Part shown: one piece after another, positions 1 through 9,436 of the stretch | Layout of the letters: each line of letters starts with the position of its first letter | How positions within the stretch are numbered: the stretch's first letter is position 1 | Assembly (NCBI GenBank): GCA_002786025.1 | Contig: NHNW01000001.1 | Coordinates: 1,736,001 to 1,800,000 of the forward strand | From: Zasmidium citrigriseum | Taxonomy: Eukaryota; Ascomycota; Dothideomycetes; Mycosphaerellales; Mycosphaerellaceae | DNA: 64,000 nucleotides | Direction of reading: 5' to 3' | Position numbers and translations under genes: made by a program | The notes under the pieces: generated by a model | The model's database searches: none | The model's input: only the letters and a program-made list of their open reading frames with translations | What the model was told of the DNA's origin: nothing

Positions 1-849
1 GCGTGGAGAAAGTACCTCGACTTTGAGGAGATGGAAGGCGAATACACCCGTATCAAGTTCCTTTACGAACGCTGCCTTGTGTGCTGCGCCAACTACGAAG
101 AGTTCTTCCATCGCTATGCCAGATGGACCTTGGCGCAGATTGAGAAGCCCATGACTGTCCGCAACGAGGAAGTACGCAGCATATACCGCCGCGCCAGCTG
201 CACGTACATCCCAATCACTTCTCCAGAGATTCGACTGCAGTACGCCAAGTTCGAAGAGTCCCTTGGCAAGGCCGACACTGCCATCGACATCCACGAGTCG
301 ATTCTCATGAAGATGCCTGGACACCTGGAGACGATCCTGTCTTTGGTCAATACATACCGTCGCCAATATGGTGTGGACTCTGCAATTGGAGTGCTGACTG
401 GCTACATCAACGACCAATCGTTCGCGTCCGCTGTCAAGGGATCACTGGTCGCTGAGCTTGCGCGCCTCACGTGGAAGATCAAAGGTGATGCAAGCGGAGC
501 GCGCAACATCTTCAAGACATTCGAGCCATACTGTCTTGATTCTCAAGCCTTCTGGCAGGGTCGGTTGTTCTTCGAGCGGGATCAGCCAACCTCAGAAGCC
601 GAGGAGCCCAAGCGGTATGTGCTTATCAAGTCTGCCTACGAGGACCTTCGCAGCAAAGCAAGCCTGCCCTCCGACACGATCAAAGATCTGTCGTCTGCCT
701 ACCTCGCCTATCTCGAGGAACGCAGCGGCAAAGAAGCAATGGCGGAGTGGATTGCGATTGACAAGGACATCAATGGCCCGCTCACCGTGGTTATGAAGGC
801 TGGCGGCAAAGGCTCCGGTGGCCTCGAAAACGGTCATGCCAATGCATGA
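1..849 (+). CDS. PRP39: Pre-mRNA-processing factor 39 (U1 snRNP), 3' part only
   Basis: Open frame from base 1 to a TGA at 847-849, so the gene starts outside the window and its last 282 codons are here. The protein is built of HAT (half-a-TPR) repeats, visible as recurring aromatic/acidic helices such as WRKYLDFEEMEG, LYERCLVCCANYEEFFHRYARW, IYRRASCTYIP and RLQYAKFEESLG. This arrangement is typical of Prp39, a U1 snRNP component that acts in 5' splice-site recognition in the nucleus. The C-terminal 25 residues are Gly/Lys-rich and low in complexity, as expected for a tail. There is no intron in this part. Other HAT proteins (Clf1/Syf1 types) are less likely, because the spacing and the YEEFF-x-RYARW segment fit Prp39/PRPF39 best. 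Confidence 0.85.
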   Translation, partial: AWRKYLDFEEMEGEYTRIKFLYERCLVCCANYEEFFHRYARWTLAQIEKPMTVRNEEVRSIYRRASCTYIPITSPEIRLQYAKFEESLGKADTAIDIHESILMKMPGHLETILSLVNTYRRQYGVDSAIGVLTGYINDQSFASAVKGSLVAELARLTWKIKGDASGARNIFKTFEPYCLDSQAFWQGRLFFERDQPTSEAEEPKRYVLIKSAYEDLRSKASLPSDTIKDLSSAYLAYLEERSGKEAMAEWIAIDKDINGPLTVVMKAGGKGSGGLENGHANA

Positions 850-1634
850 ACCTGACTGATTGGACGACATTAGCCGTTGCATATGATCAGTCAACGCACA
901 GATCTGATGCGCTCAACCGACGCCACACTGTAGATGATGCGAACACATACGAGCATAGCAGGATACCGCAGGGTGTCCGAGGCTAAACGCTGTGAGATAC
1001 CCCTTTCGACTACACCCTTGAGACGATAAGCATGTTTTCATGTGCATAGGATAGCAGAAAAGTGCCTTGGAATGGCATCAAGCCTTGGCAACCCGTAGTT
1101 AGTTGGTCCATAGATAGCAGGACCTTTACCTGTACAAGTCTCTCAGTTGGTCGAGGTTTGAGCATCTCTCTATTTCTTTGCCGTCATTTCGTCTCATATT
1201 GACCATCTCCTTTCGCTGGAACGGGGTTGCAAGTGGATGACCTTCACATGCGACCACATGCCTCTGAAACAACATTTTCCCATGAGATGGCCTGCACATG
1301 AGACAGATTCATCATAGGAAGAACAACACAGCTACCGAGTGTAGCCGTGACGATGTTTGCTGATAGTCATGTCAGGTGCCTCGAGGCGGAGCGTGCTAAA
1401 TAAGGCCTACTTTCCACTGCCTCTCCTTCTTCACACACGACCAACCTGACCATCCAAAACGGCTACAGCCAACCAATACGAACCATACAACCTTCTTGCT
1501 CTGAGAGACAACCACCAGCCGACATCAAGATTCTTACAGCTTGAGACAGAGGCGCGCTCGACATCTGCATATCGCGACTTCTTCGACCCATCCGACCGCG
1601 ACTTGATATTGGATTGTCACGATACACCATCGAG
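850..1634. other. Intergenic: PRP39 3' flank and upstream region of the first paralogue
   Basis: No convincing coding exon was found on either strand. The last 250 bases are pyrimidine-rich, and an A/T-rich CTAAATAA box near 1395-1402 lies about 235 bp before the proposed ATG at 1635. This box is a plausible core promoter element for the downstream gene, with a 5' leader running from roughly 1430. Confidence 0.4.
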
Positions 1635-3245
1635 ATGGAGCGCCGACGCTGGGGCTCACTTTCCCGAGCTCTCGTGGCTGTCGCTATCACTGTCGGTCTC
1701 GTCTACTACCTGCGCTCAGGTTCCTCGCCGGATCTGTCTGCGACTCTGGAGGCTCGACAGGATGCCGGAGATGCTGGCCTTGCTGGTTACGACTTCGATG
1801 CCGACTCTGCTTTCGAGGCCACTGGCTTGAACCGTTCGGCTTTGTATGACTCCGCGCTCATGAGGCGACTACCACATCCTGAGGCCACCATTCAAGAGTT
1901 CACACACTATCGATGCAAGGGAGAGACTATGCTGAACATGCTGTTCACTCCAAACGAAGAATTGGGTAACGGCCATCCCTACACATTTGGTAAACCTGAC
2001 ATGAGCGAACTATCTTACACTACATAGGCCATTTGATCGCTGGAGGTGGTGATGGGCAAGCCACATTCGCCTATCAGGACTTATTGGATTGGGAGAAGCC
2101 ACTTCCAGGCAGAGGCTTCGCAAGTCCGCAAGAGTTACAAGAAGTTTGGTATCTGGAAGGACTCACTTCCGTTCAAGGCTTCGTGACTCGTGACCCTGTG
2201 TCATTCACGGGTGATCGCAATGACCTTCAGAGATCCGTGTATCGTCAGTCTAAGAGGTACACACGCGAGACCGGGCGGTTTTCGGTGAGATTGGCGATGA
2301 AGTTCGCAACGACGCACTCTGGTTTAGAACTAACGGAGATGGTCAGGCAACGGGGGGAGTCTACGACTTCTCTCTTAGCAAGAAGAGCCGAGCCCTGGGT
2401 CAGATTTCCTCCCATTACCTTCGAAATCACACACTAATGACATGGCAGTCATTAATTCGGCCTGGAGTCCCAAGACCAGAACAGAGAGGCCTGATAATCA
2501 GCTGCCCTGGGTACAGAGACTCTCTGATGTAAGTATCGGTCTTGAATACTTCCCCAGCATCAATAATTGACCATGCATCTCTACCAGATCCTTTACCTTG
2601 AGGTGGCCAACCGGTGGGGTTTCTCGGCGCCACCGACAAGCTTGAACGGCCCTTATAATCCTCCACCCTGGATCGTGATCAAAGAGGTCTCTGGTCCGTC
2701 GGACACTCTCAAGATCGTGACCTGGTGCCTCAGCCAGCAACATCCTGAATTAGTACGGGACGGCAGATACCCTGACTGGACGTTAAAGCAGACGTTCCCC
2801 ATCGGCTCTTCATGCCATGCGGCACTTTTGGCGACACCTAACTCATACGGCGTGGCGATGTTGTAAGTATCCATGCGACTCTTGGCTCATTACTCGAACG
2901 GCAGTGCTGACGTCCTGCCTCCTAGCTATTTGACGCACAAGTGAGTCTCTCCACTTGAACCCAGAAATCAGACGACGTCACTTTAGTAGCATACTGATAC
3001 CTAATAGGTACCGCTTTGGCGATTGGGTCCCAGGCTCCGTCACGGTCTTCAGCAACGGGAACAATGGCCCAAACGGCGAAATGCCCACTTTGATTTGGTG
3101 GGCTGGCAAACCAGAAGGAGCAAATCTCCATCTTCGTGATGCTCGACGCCGAAACAAGGAGACAGAGATTCAATACTCCCAGGATCCCACTGCTGATCCT
3201 GGACTTGTGCCCTATCCATTTCCGATGGAGTTGATATACGGGTAA
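1635..3245 (+). CDS. Tandem-paralogue copy A, unknown membrane-anchored/secreted family; frameshifted in exon 2
   Basis: I do not recognise the family. Exons assigned from splice signals and alignment to the copy at 4293-5790: 1635-1965, 2028-2398, 2449-2528, 2588-2862, 2926-2940, 3008-3245. The ATG at 1635 is preferred because it is followed by a basic stretch and one hydrophobic helix (about residues 9-26), i.e. a signal anchor. Blocks shared with copy B are YRCKGE near the N-terminus, ATGGVYDFSLSKK/ATGSVYETLINRR, VQRLSD, TFPIGSSCHAALLATPNS and a C-terminal beta-rich segment ending in a P-x-L-I-W-W-A-G-K-P-like motif. Conserved Cys residues are those of YRCKGE, WCL and SSC. Summed exons are one base short of a whole number of codons: the frame must shift between 2250 and 2300, and the T4 run at 2279-2282 is the obvious spot. 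The copy is therefore either a recent pseudogene or carries a homopolymer sequence error. Confidence 0.6.
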
Positions 3246-4292
3246 ATCGGTCCAAGTACTTTCTTGGAGGTATTGGCGATTGGCTAGTCTGCCGCGTGCC
3301 TGACTCCTTTGAGATCCTTTTCAATGGCTTGGCCTTGCAAAGGTCTGATTCAGTACGGCGTCTTCTCAGGATCTTTATATCAAGCGAATAAACACTCTAA
3401 TTATGCTCCCCCCAGATCTACTACTTTGACGCGCAGTCTACTTTCCGACTGGTTTCTGACGCAGCGAACATTGACAGACGAGGCTTTCGGATTCATGTTC
3501 TGCCCCTGAATTGAGACTTGCCGCTCTTGCTGACGATCACGCTTCTCTCGGTAAAACAGCATAACCAAGGCAACAGGAGGGCCGCTGTCCGCAGAATGCG
3601 TTGGCAACATGTCACGAGCGGATGCAATGACTGACCTGTCATGAGCCACACGGCAGTGACAGCTGCCCACAAGGCCGCACTTCTCCATGGGAACTTAAAT
3701 CTCTTGGAATGCCGATATCAAATCGATTCACAGACATTGCTTCGCCCTCCCGATTTTCGCAAGTCGTCGGAGAACTCGCCACGCCGTGCGCAACATCAAA
3801 CTCATTCTCACAGGTCTACACTCGATTGCATTCCTGGAGGATCTCATATGAAGCTCTCACACGTGTATATTTCATGTGTCGATTGGAGACGAATCCACCA
3901 TACATCACAAGTGACAACGGAGACGATATGATACGACCCATGGGTTATCAACCCCCTGACAACGTCGATTCAGAAGCTCATTCGAAATTTCATCATGTGC
4001 AGTAGCCCTTGCAATCCCTGAAAGTGCGAGCATCAGGGGATTGTCTATCAGGAATTGGAGCAATCATCACATGTGCTTCCCCTTTACGACAACACAAAAG
4101 CATGTTCATCTCTATGCAAACACAACCAACTTCTTCAGCACAACAGCAGCAATTTCAATCCATCCGACTCTCCCTGAAACAATCTTATCGGCAACCGCAT
4201 TCGCTCCGATCATTGTGGACAATCATCATCAGCGCAATATCGGTCGCGCGCAAGGAACTCCACATGCCCAAAAAGAGAGCCTGATTTCCACC
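3246..4292. other. Intergenic between the two paralogues
   Basis: Apart from the exon-like stretch at 3416-3514 (listed separately), this gap holds no supported gene. The region before 4293 (about 4080-4290) is rich in CA and pyrimidines, compatible with a promoter and leader for copy B; the translation start there has a CCACC-ATG context. Confidence 0.35.
3416..3514 (+). other. Orphan exon-like segment
   Basis: A C6-AG acceptor-like sequence at 3409-3415 is followed by 32 codons of protein-like sequence (begins IYYFDAQSTFRLVSDA, ends IHVLPLN) and a TGA. It lies 170 bp after the stop of copy A. A GTAAAT donor-like site overlaps that stop codon, but joining the two gives the wrong phase for this frame. 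It could be an alternative last exon, a relic of a further gene copy, or chance. Confidence 0.25.
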
Positions 4293-5790
4293 ATGTCACA
4301 AACAAGCTGGTTTCGAATGTCGCTTGTGGTGATTGCAATCACGGTTGCAATACTTCAACTGGTCAGCAATACAGGCCATTCCAGCGACGAGAGTCGCTTC
4401 GGCGATCCTCGAAGACCACGACACTTGCAGAAAGGAGGAGATGACGACCTACCAGAGCCGACCTTTGTTCTGAGCAATACTAGCAGCATAACACCACTAC
4501 TCGGCAAACGTGTCATCGCACCTACCATCGATCATGATAGGTTCAACTGGTATCGTTGCAAGGGAGAACTGATGTCCAAGTGGCTTCTGAAGACACGACA
4601 AGAACTCCTTAGGGACCTCGGGCCCTGGGCGGAGGCTCAATTCCATCGATCCGACATGTACGACCTCCATAACGGTTGGCTCAACGTGAAGTTCGATGAG
4701 CCTATGACGGATGAGTTCCTCGAATCGAACATACTGGCCCTTACCGGCTTGAATGGAATCGAAGGCTATGGAACATATGCCGCCTTGGAATTTGCTGATC
4801 CCGGCAAACCTTGGATCACACATCGTGCCGAGCAGTCTGAGCCTTATCGGCGGGACGATAGAGGAGATGACTTACTTCGGCCTGTAAGTGCTCGGTTTCT
4901 TGGCCTGTTTCTCGATGCTGACATGTGAGGCAGGCAACTGGATCCGTCTACGAGACTCTGATCAACAGGAGACATAGCACAATCAGTAAGCTAGTTCGCT
5001 GATCGTTCCCGTCTACTTGCCTCTAACGACTCTGAAGTCATCACGTGTGCACATAGCCCCGCGCACAGGAGCAAACAATTGACTCGGAGTGGAGAGCCAC
5101 TACCTCCAGAGCAACTCCCGAAAGTCCAAAAGCTGTCTGATGTAAGCAAAACGAAACAAACTGCAAGGGTTCCATGATGACTGACCTCGTATCCGAGGTG
5201 GCATACCTACAATGGGCAGACAGGCCAAACTTCAATCCAGTACAGGGTCCACAAGTAGAGCCTCCCAGATGGGTCCTCATCTCCCAAGCATACGGACCGC
5301 CAGAGGCTTTGAGCGTCATCTCGACATGCTTGCGCCGATATGGATGGGTACTCGACGACTTACCAGCATGGGAGAACAGAGTGCGTATTTGGCGTTGATC
5401 AAAAGATGCTCCCCGCCTCGGACTTTGACTGACAGTCCGCAGATTACTTTTCCGATCGGCACGGATTGCTACAATGCGGTTCTCGGCACCCCAAATTCCG
5501 TTGGCGTGGCCATGTTCCTCATCACACACAGGAATCGCTTCCAGCGCCGGATTCTAGCATCTGTTACCATCTACGGATCTGGAAGGATTTACAACGGTGT
5601 CGAAGCCCCCAATATATTGTGGTTCACGGGATATCCGGACCGTAGATTGTTCGGACCACTCAGCGACAATGAGCGGTGGCAGCGCAATCATCCGAACGAC
5701 GACGATGTCACCAAATTTCCTCATCGATTGAGGCCTCTACCGCTGCAGCCAAACGGAGATGCGTGCTGGACTCTTGGGCAGTGTGGCTGA
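4293..5790 (+). CDS. Tandem-paralogue copy B, unknown membrane-anchored/secreted family (intact)
   Basis: Exons: 4293-4883, 4934-4985, 5038-5141, 5198-5380, 5443-5790, giving 425 residues with every junction in phase and typical GTAAG..CTRAC..AG introns. The ATG at 4293 (CCACC context) opens MSQTSWFRMSLVVIAITVAI, a signal-anchor helix, and places the rest of the protein outside the cytosol. Blocks shared with the upstream copy are YRCKGE, a GLNGIEGY-like segment, VQKLSD, TFPIGTDCYNAVLGTPNSVG and an ITHRNRF segment. Copy B has an intron before TFPIG that copy A lacks, and copy A has two introns around YLTHK that copy B lacks, so intron gain or loss followed duplication. The function is unknown; conserved Cys residues and the single anchor suggest an extracellular or lumenal role. 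Codon use and introns resemble the neighbours. Confidence 0.65.
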
Positions 5791-5957
5791 GAGCGGGCGA
5801 GTCGATCGTCTGAGAGCGGCCATGGTTTGAGCGGGAGATGTGCCAGTATAATGTATGATACGGATCAAGACCAATCAACCAAACCACCCTTTGCTTGTTT
5901 TTCGCTTCTCTTCCTTCATCTCCTCCATCTATACAAAGTCAGCCTGATTCTCAATAG

Positions 5958-6287
5958 TCACAAAGCTTCACCACCTACCCACGACTTCTTGCATGCTTTG
6001 TATGCACTGCAACCCCCATCAGTGCCAAGACTTTCTCAAACCATCACATTGAACCTACTCAAAGTAATCCATACACATCGCCCGATCACCTCCATTTCTT
6101 CTCAGACATTTTAGACTCCTGTCGGCGGCTTCCTGGCAAGGATCGAAGTATTCGCTGTGGCGTTTGCTGAAGGGAAGAGGTCAGTCGGTGGCGAAGATTT
6201 GCAGTCCTGGCGTCCATACCTCGTGAAGCGACTAGAACTCTTGTCCCATGTCGTCTCCGCGTCTTCTCCCCCTTCCTTGCCCGACAT
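5958..6287 (-). CDS. COX23: Twin CX9C mitochondrial intermembrane-space protein Cox23
   Basis: Three short exons on the minus strand: 6287-6220, 6166-6059 and 6006-5958, coding 74 residues with introns of 53 and 52 bp, both with good GT/AG ends. The protein has two CX9C motifs, [11 protein letters not shown] and CMDYFDAYKAC, followed by KKSW. This pattern and the FDPCQEA and [11 protein letters not shown] context are diagnostic of Cox23, a CHCH-fold protein imported by the Mia40 relay and needed for cytochrome c oxidase assembly with Cox17. The start at 6287 (MSGKEGGED) gives the short N-terminus expected. An in-frame extension upstream has no ATG. The gene is divergently oriented to the RING gene at 6855, sharing a 567-bp promoter region. 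Confidence 0.85.
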
Positions 6288-6854
6288 GGTTGGTTGTATT
6301 GGTGCCAATCGATGAAAGTCTAGAAGTTGTCGATGAGGTGTAGTCGGCGACAAGGTCGGCTAGCGGGAGGCCCGAGCGTCCGGTTGGCCCTTGCCGAATT
6401 CTTCAACTGAGGAGTAACTTGTCTTGCTCTAAACAGAGATGGATGGGCCTTGAATACGCAGTAAATGAGGAAATAGAAAAGCAGTTTGTCGAATGTTTTC
6501 TTTCACGTGAACGACAAAAGCACGTGCACGACGTCAATTTAGGCGCAGGGCCAAGCTTCGCGCTAGCGTTCGTCCAAACTGCCGTCACTTCTCCAACCCG
6601 CGACCACGACATCCCTCTTCACGACATCTTCTCGCCAGCACGACCGCGTCCCGCCAGCACTTCTCCTCCTCGTGTTCACGAAAGCTTCTCGACGATTGAC
6701 AACATTCACTACACGCCTTCCGACCCCGCCCAGGAATAAGGAGCCCCGCGTCTCATCAAACACGACCAGGCTACCCAACTCAGAAGGCACGCGCTCACCC
6801 ACGCCCACCCTATGACCCGACCCGCCGACTGAACTGTCCATCATTGAGGACACC
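6288..6854. promoter_or_regulatory. Divergent promoter region, COX23 / RING E3
   Basis: A 567-bp gap lies between the divergent starts at 6287 (-) and 6855 (+). No coding exon is supported. Both CDS are housekeeping in type, so a shared bidirectional promoter is a reasonable inference. The 200 bp before 6855 are CACG/CCG-rich with no clear TATA box. Confidence 0.4.
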
Positions 6855-9002
6855 ATGCCGAGCGACGGGAGCCACCATACGGCGGAGGGCAGCTCGCGTA
6901 AGCGACTTAAGATATCCCGCGATGCCAGCCGTCCAGCTGGAATGTCTCAAATGCCCGAGGCCATACGCGCCGTGTCTCCCGCCAAACGCGAGGCCCCAAC
7001 TGCCGTTGAGAACGATCTCCATACCGACGGCACGCCTTGTCATCATGAACAATCACTTCGAAGCATGAACGACAACCTCGACGAGATGAGACAGCTCATC
7101 ACATGCAAAATCTGTCAGCGCTTCCTTTACGAACCTTACGGCCTCACCTGTGGTCACACTTTCTGCTACAGCTGCTTGTCGCAGTGGCTTGGACAGAATC
7201 GCAAGAAGACATGTCCCGATTGCCGGACAATCATCAAAGACCAGCCGAGTCCATCATACCTGATTCGAGAAATGGTCTTGGTATTTGTAAGCAAGAGCGA
7301 GATGCTACCTGATGGCGAGACATCAGAAGAACACCATCAGTACGCGAGGGAGGAGGCCGAGATCGTGGCCAAGGACAAAGCCAACACAGACCTGAGGACG
7401 GGAGGCTTGTTCAAGGGCTCTTTCAGACGAGGAGGTCGTTTGATGCCCTTGATTGCGATACGAGACCATAGCGACAACGTGGACAGATGCCCGCAGTGTA
7501 CGAATGAAGTGGAGGACGGCCGTTGCAACACCTGCAACGTGAGGGTGCGCGGCGAAGATGACGACCTGGACTGGAGCGACGAGGACTCAGAGGACAGTGA
7601 TTTGGACCATGATCTTGACGATGACGACCACTTTCCCCTTCCGTTTGACGACTTCAATGAAGACTACCCAGGCATGTACGATCCCGACGACTTTGATGAG
7701 GATCTGGACGACTTTGACTATGGATACGAGCTCCCTCCTGGACTGATCGCGAGAGACGGCCCAGTCTCGGATGTTTCAGACGAGGATGATGACGAGGATG
7801 AGCATGATCCTGACATGGATGGCTTCATTGACGATGGACCACATCACAGGCTCGTCGATGAGAGCAGCGACGTCAATAGAGACTCTGATGGCACCGAGGT
7901 TGTCGGCTCTCGATCTCATAGACGCGGCAGAGCAGCTATAGTCGTTTCAGATGACGACGATGACGTCGAGGATGATGATGAGGACGACCATCCGACTGTC
8001 GCACCTCGCCGTCGCGTGCTTGCCGTTCGACTGCCCAGCAGCAGTCGTGCATCAGAAGAGCCGTCGTCGGCAGGCGCCGACCCTTCTGTTTTCTCGGACG
8101 ACGATGATGAAGAGCCAGTCACTGCGAGTCAACGATCTCGCGGTGGAAGACGACACCCAATCAACTTGATTGATGAAAGCAACGACGAAGATTCGGACAA
8201 CGAGACTGAGACCACGACTCGTTCAGCATACGGCGGCTTTTCGCCACCGCAATACGACCTGACCGGCGAGAGCGAAGGAGAAGAACATGAAGATGAGCAT
8301 GATTACGACGACCACTATGATGACCGCAGTTCTGTTTCAGGGCCGACAGAACAGTCTATGGACCATTACGACGACTATGACAGGGAGAGCGATGGCTCTG
8401 ATCCCGATGATGACGGGTGGGGTCCGAATTCCCTTGGTGCGCGCGCTCAAGATCATCATCTAACTCGTGCTGCAGATACTCCAGCTGATACTCGAGCACC
8501 AGCCCATGCATCGAGCCACCGCCTCCATACGCTCGGATCACGACGCAGTCGTCACGCAGATCCTCCTTCCGACTCCCCACCAAGCTACTCGTCCCTCTTC
8601 CCCAATCGACAATCAACAACCCAGTACACACGCCGCTTGCAGCCTCAGCAACCTCCACGACGCGCACCACTCTTGTCGTCAATCGCCTCACTCGTACCCA
8701 ACCGCCCAGCTGGAGCCCCAAATCCCGCTTTCCAGCCAGTTCGCCCTCCCCTCAGTCACCCATTCAATCTCGAGAACACCCTTGCGGGCATCAACAGTGC
8801 CCAGCGGACTGCACGCCGGCAACCCTACACGACCACGTACAACTCCCGGCGCAACGATTCGACTGTCAGCAGCAACAGCAGCGCGGGTGGAGTGAGCGTC
8901 GGGTCGGGTTCTTCTGGTAGCAGCGTGACGATTCGTGCCGATGAGGGAAATGGTGGACGGAGGAGGCGACGTGCTGAGGTGGAGGATGATGAGTCCGATT
9001 GA
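6855..9002 (+). CDS. PSH1: RING-finger E3 ubiquitin ligase, PSH1-like, with long acidic region
   Basis: Single-exon 715-residue protein. A C3HC4 RING lies at residues 84-123 (C84, C87, C99, H101, C104, C107, C120, C123; core LTCGHTFCYSCLSQW). It is followed by a zinc-ribbon-like CPQC..CNTC pair at about residue 215-230, then about 300 residues dominated by Asp/Glu and Ser, then a Ser/Pro/Arg-rich tail. The RING plus DNA/histone-related acidic tract fits the Psh1 family, which ubiquitinates mislocalised centromeric histone H3 (Cse4/CENP-A) in yeast. The acidic stretch could bind histones. The symbol rests on architecture, and another nuclear RING E3 is possible. ATG at 6855 is chosen because it has an ACACC context and no in-frame ATG lies upstream. 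Confidence 0.7.
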   Translation: MPSDGSHHTAEGSSRKRLKISRDASRPAGMSQMPEAIRAVSPAKREAPTAVENDLHTDGTPCHHEQSLRSMNDNLDEMRQLITCKICQRFLYEPYGLTCGHTFCYSCLSQWLGQNRKKTCPDCRTIIKDQPSPSYLIREMVLVFVSKSEMLPDGETSEEHHQYAREEAEIVAKDKANTDLRTGGLFKGSFRRGGRLMPLIAIRDHSDNVDRCPQCTNEVEDGRCNTCNVRVRGEDDDLDWSDEDSEDSDLDHDLDDDDHFPLPFDDFNEDYPGMYDPDDFDEDLDDFDYGYELPPGLIARDGPVSDVSDEDDDEDEHDPDMDGFIDDGPHHRLVDESSDVNRDSDGTEVVGSRSHRRGRAAIVVSDDDDDVEDDDEDDHPTVAPRRRVLAVRLPSSSRASEEPSSAGADPSVFSDDDDEEPVTASQRSRGGRRHPINLIDESNDEDSDNETETTTRSAYGGFSPPQYDLTGESEGEEHEDEHDYDDHYDDRSSVSGPTEQSMDHYDDYDRESDGSDPDDDGWGPNSLGARAQDHHLTRAADTPADTRAPAHASSHRLHTLGSRRSRHADPPSDSPPSYSSLFPNRQSTTQYTRRLQPQQPPRRAPLLSSIASLVPNRPAGAPNPAFQPVRPPLSHPFNLENTLAGINSAQRTARRQPYTTTYNSRRNDSTVSSNSSAGGVSVGSGSSGSSVTIRADEGNGGRRRRRAEVEDDESD

Positions 9003-9436
9003 TGGGATGGATTGATGGGTTCTACGTGGGCGTTGAAGTTGTACGGTTATCACCGCCGAAGGCACTGTGTTGAAGAAAGTAGCTCCCTCGTCTGATAAGG
9101 AACGGATCCAGCGAGTTCGATCATGTTCTTTTCTGTCCGTTCTACTTCACAGGTCCAGGACGCGATGTCGATAAAAGTCATCATAAGAGGCACAGGAAAG
9201 GTGAAGATGTATTCGTGTGAGTGAATGATTTCCATGTTACAGCCAGTCCCAGCTTCAACTTCCTCATGGGAAGGAGCAACGAGTCCATGCAGGTGCGCCC
9301 TGCTGATATCAAATGAATCTCTAGGTAGTCTGTAAAACACACAGTCTACCTCCCAAAAAGAAAACGCCGATAGTGTCATGATCCGTTCGTCCCGTCCCTG
9401 CTATGCATTCCCATCTTCGTCATTTCAAACCCCTCC
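9003..9436. other. Convergent 3' flanks; uncertain 109-codon ORF (9379-9050, minus)
   Basis: Gap between convergent genes. A 109-codon minus-strand ORF with an ATG at 9379 is present, but it has no recognisable domain, signal peptide or repeat and lies 58 bp past the stop of the UBX gene. I treat it as probable 3' UTR rather than a gene. Confidence 0.3.
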
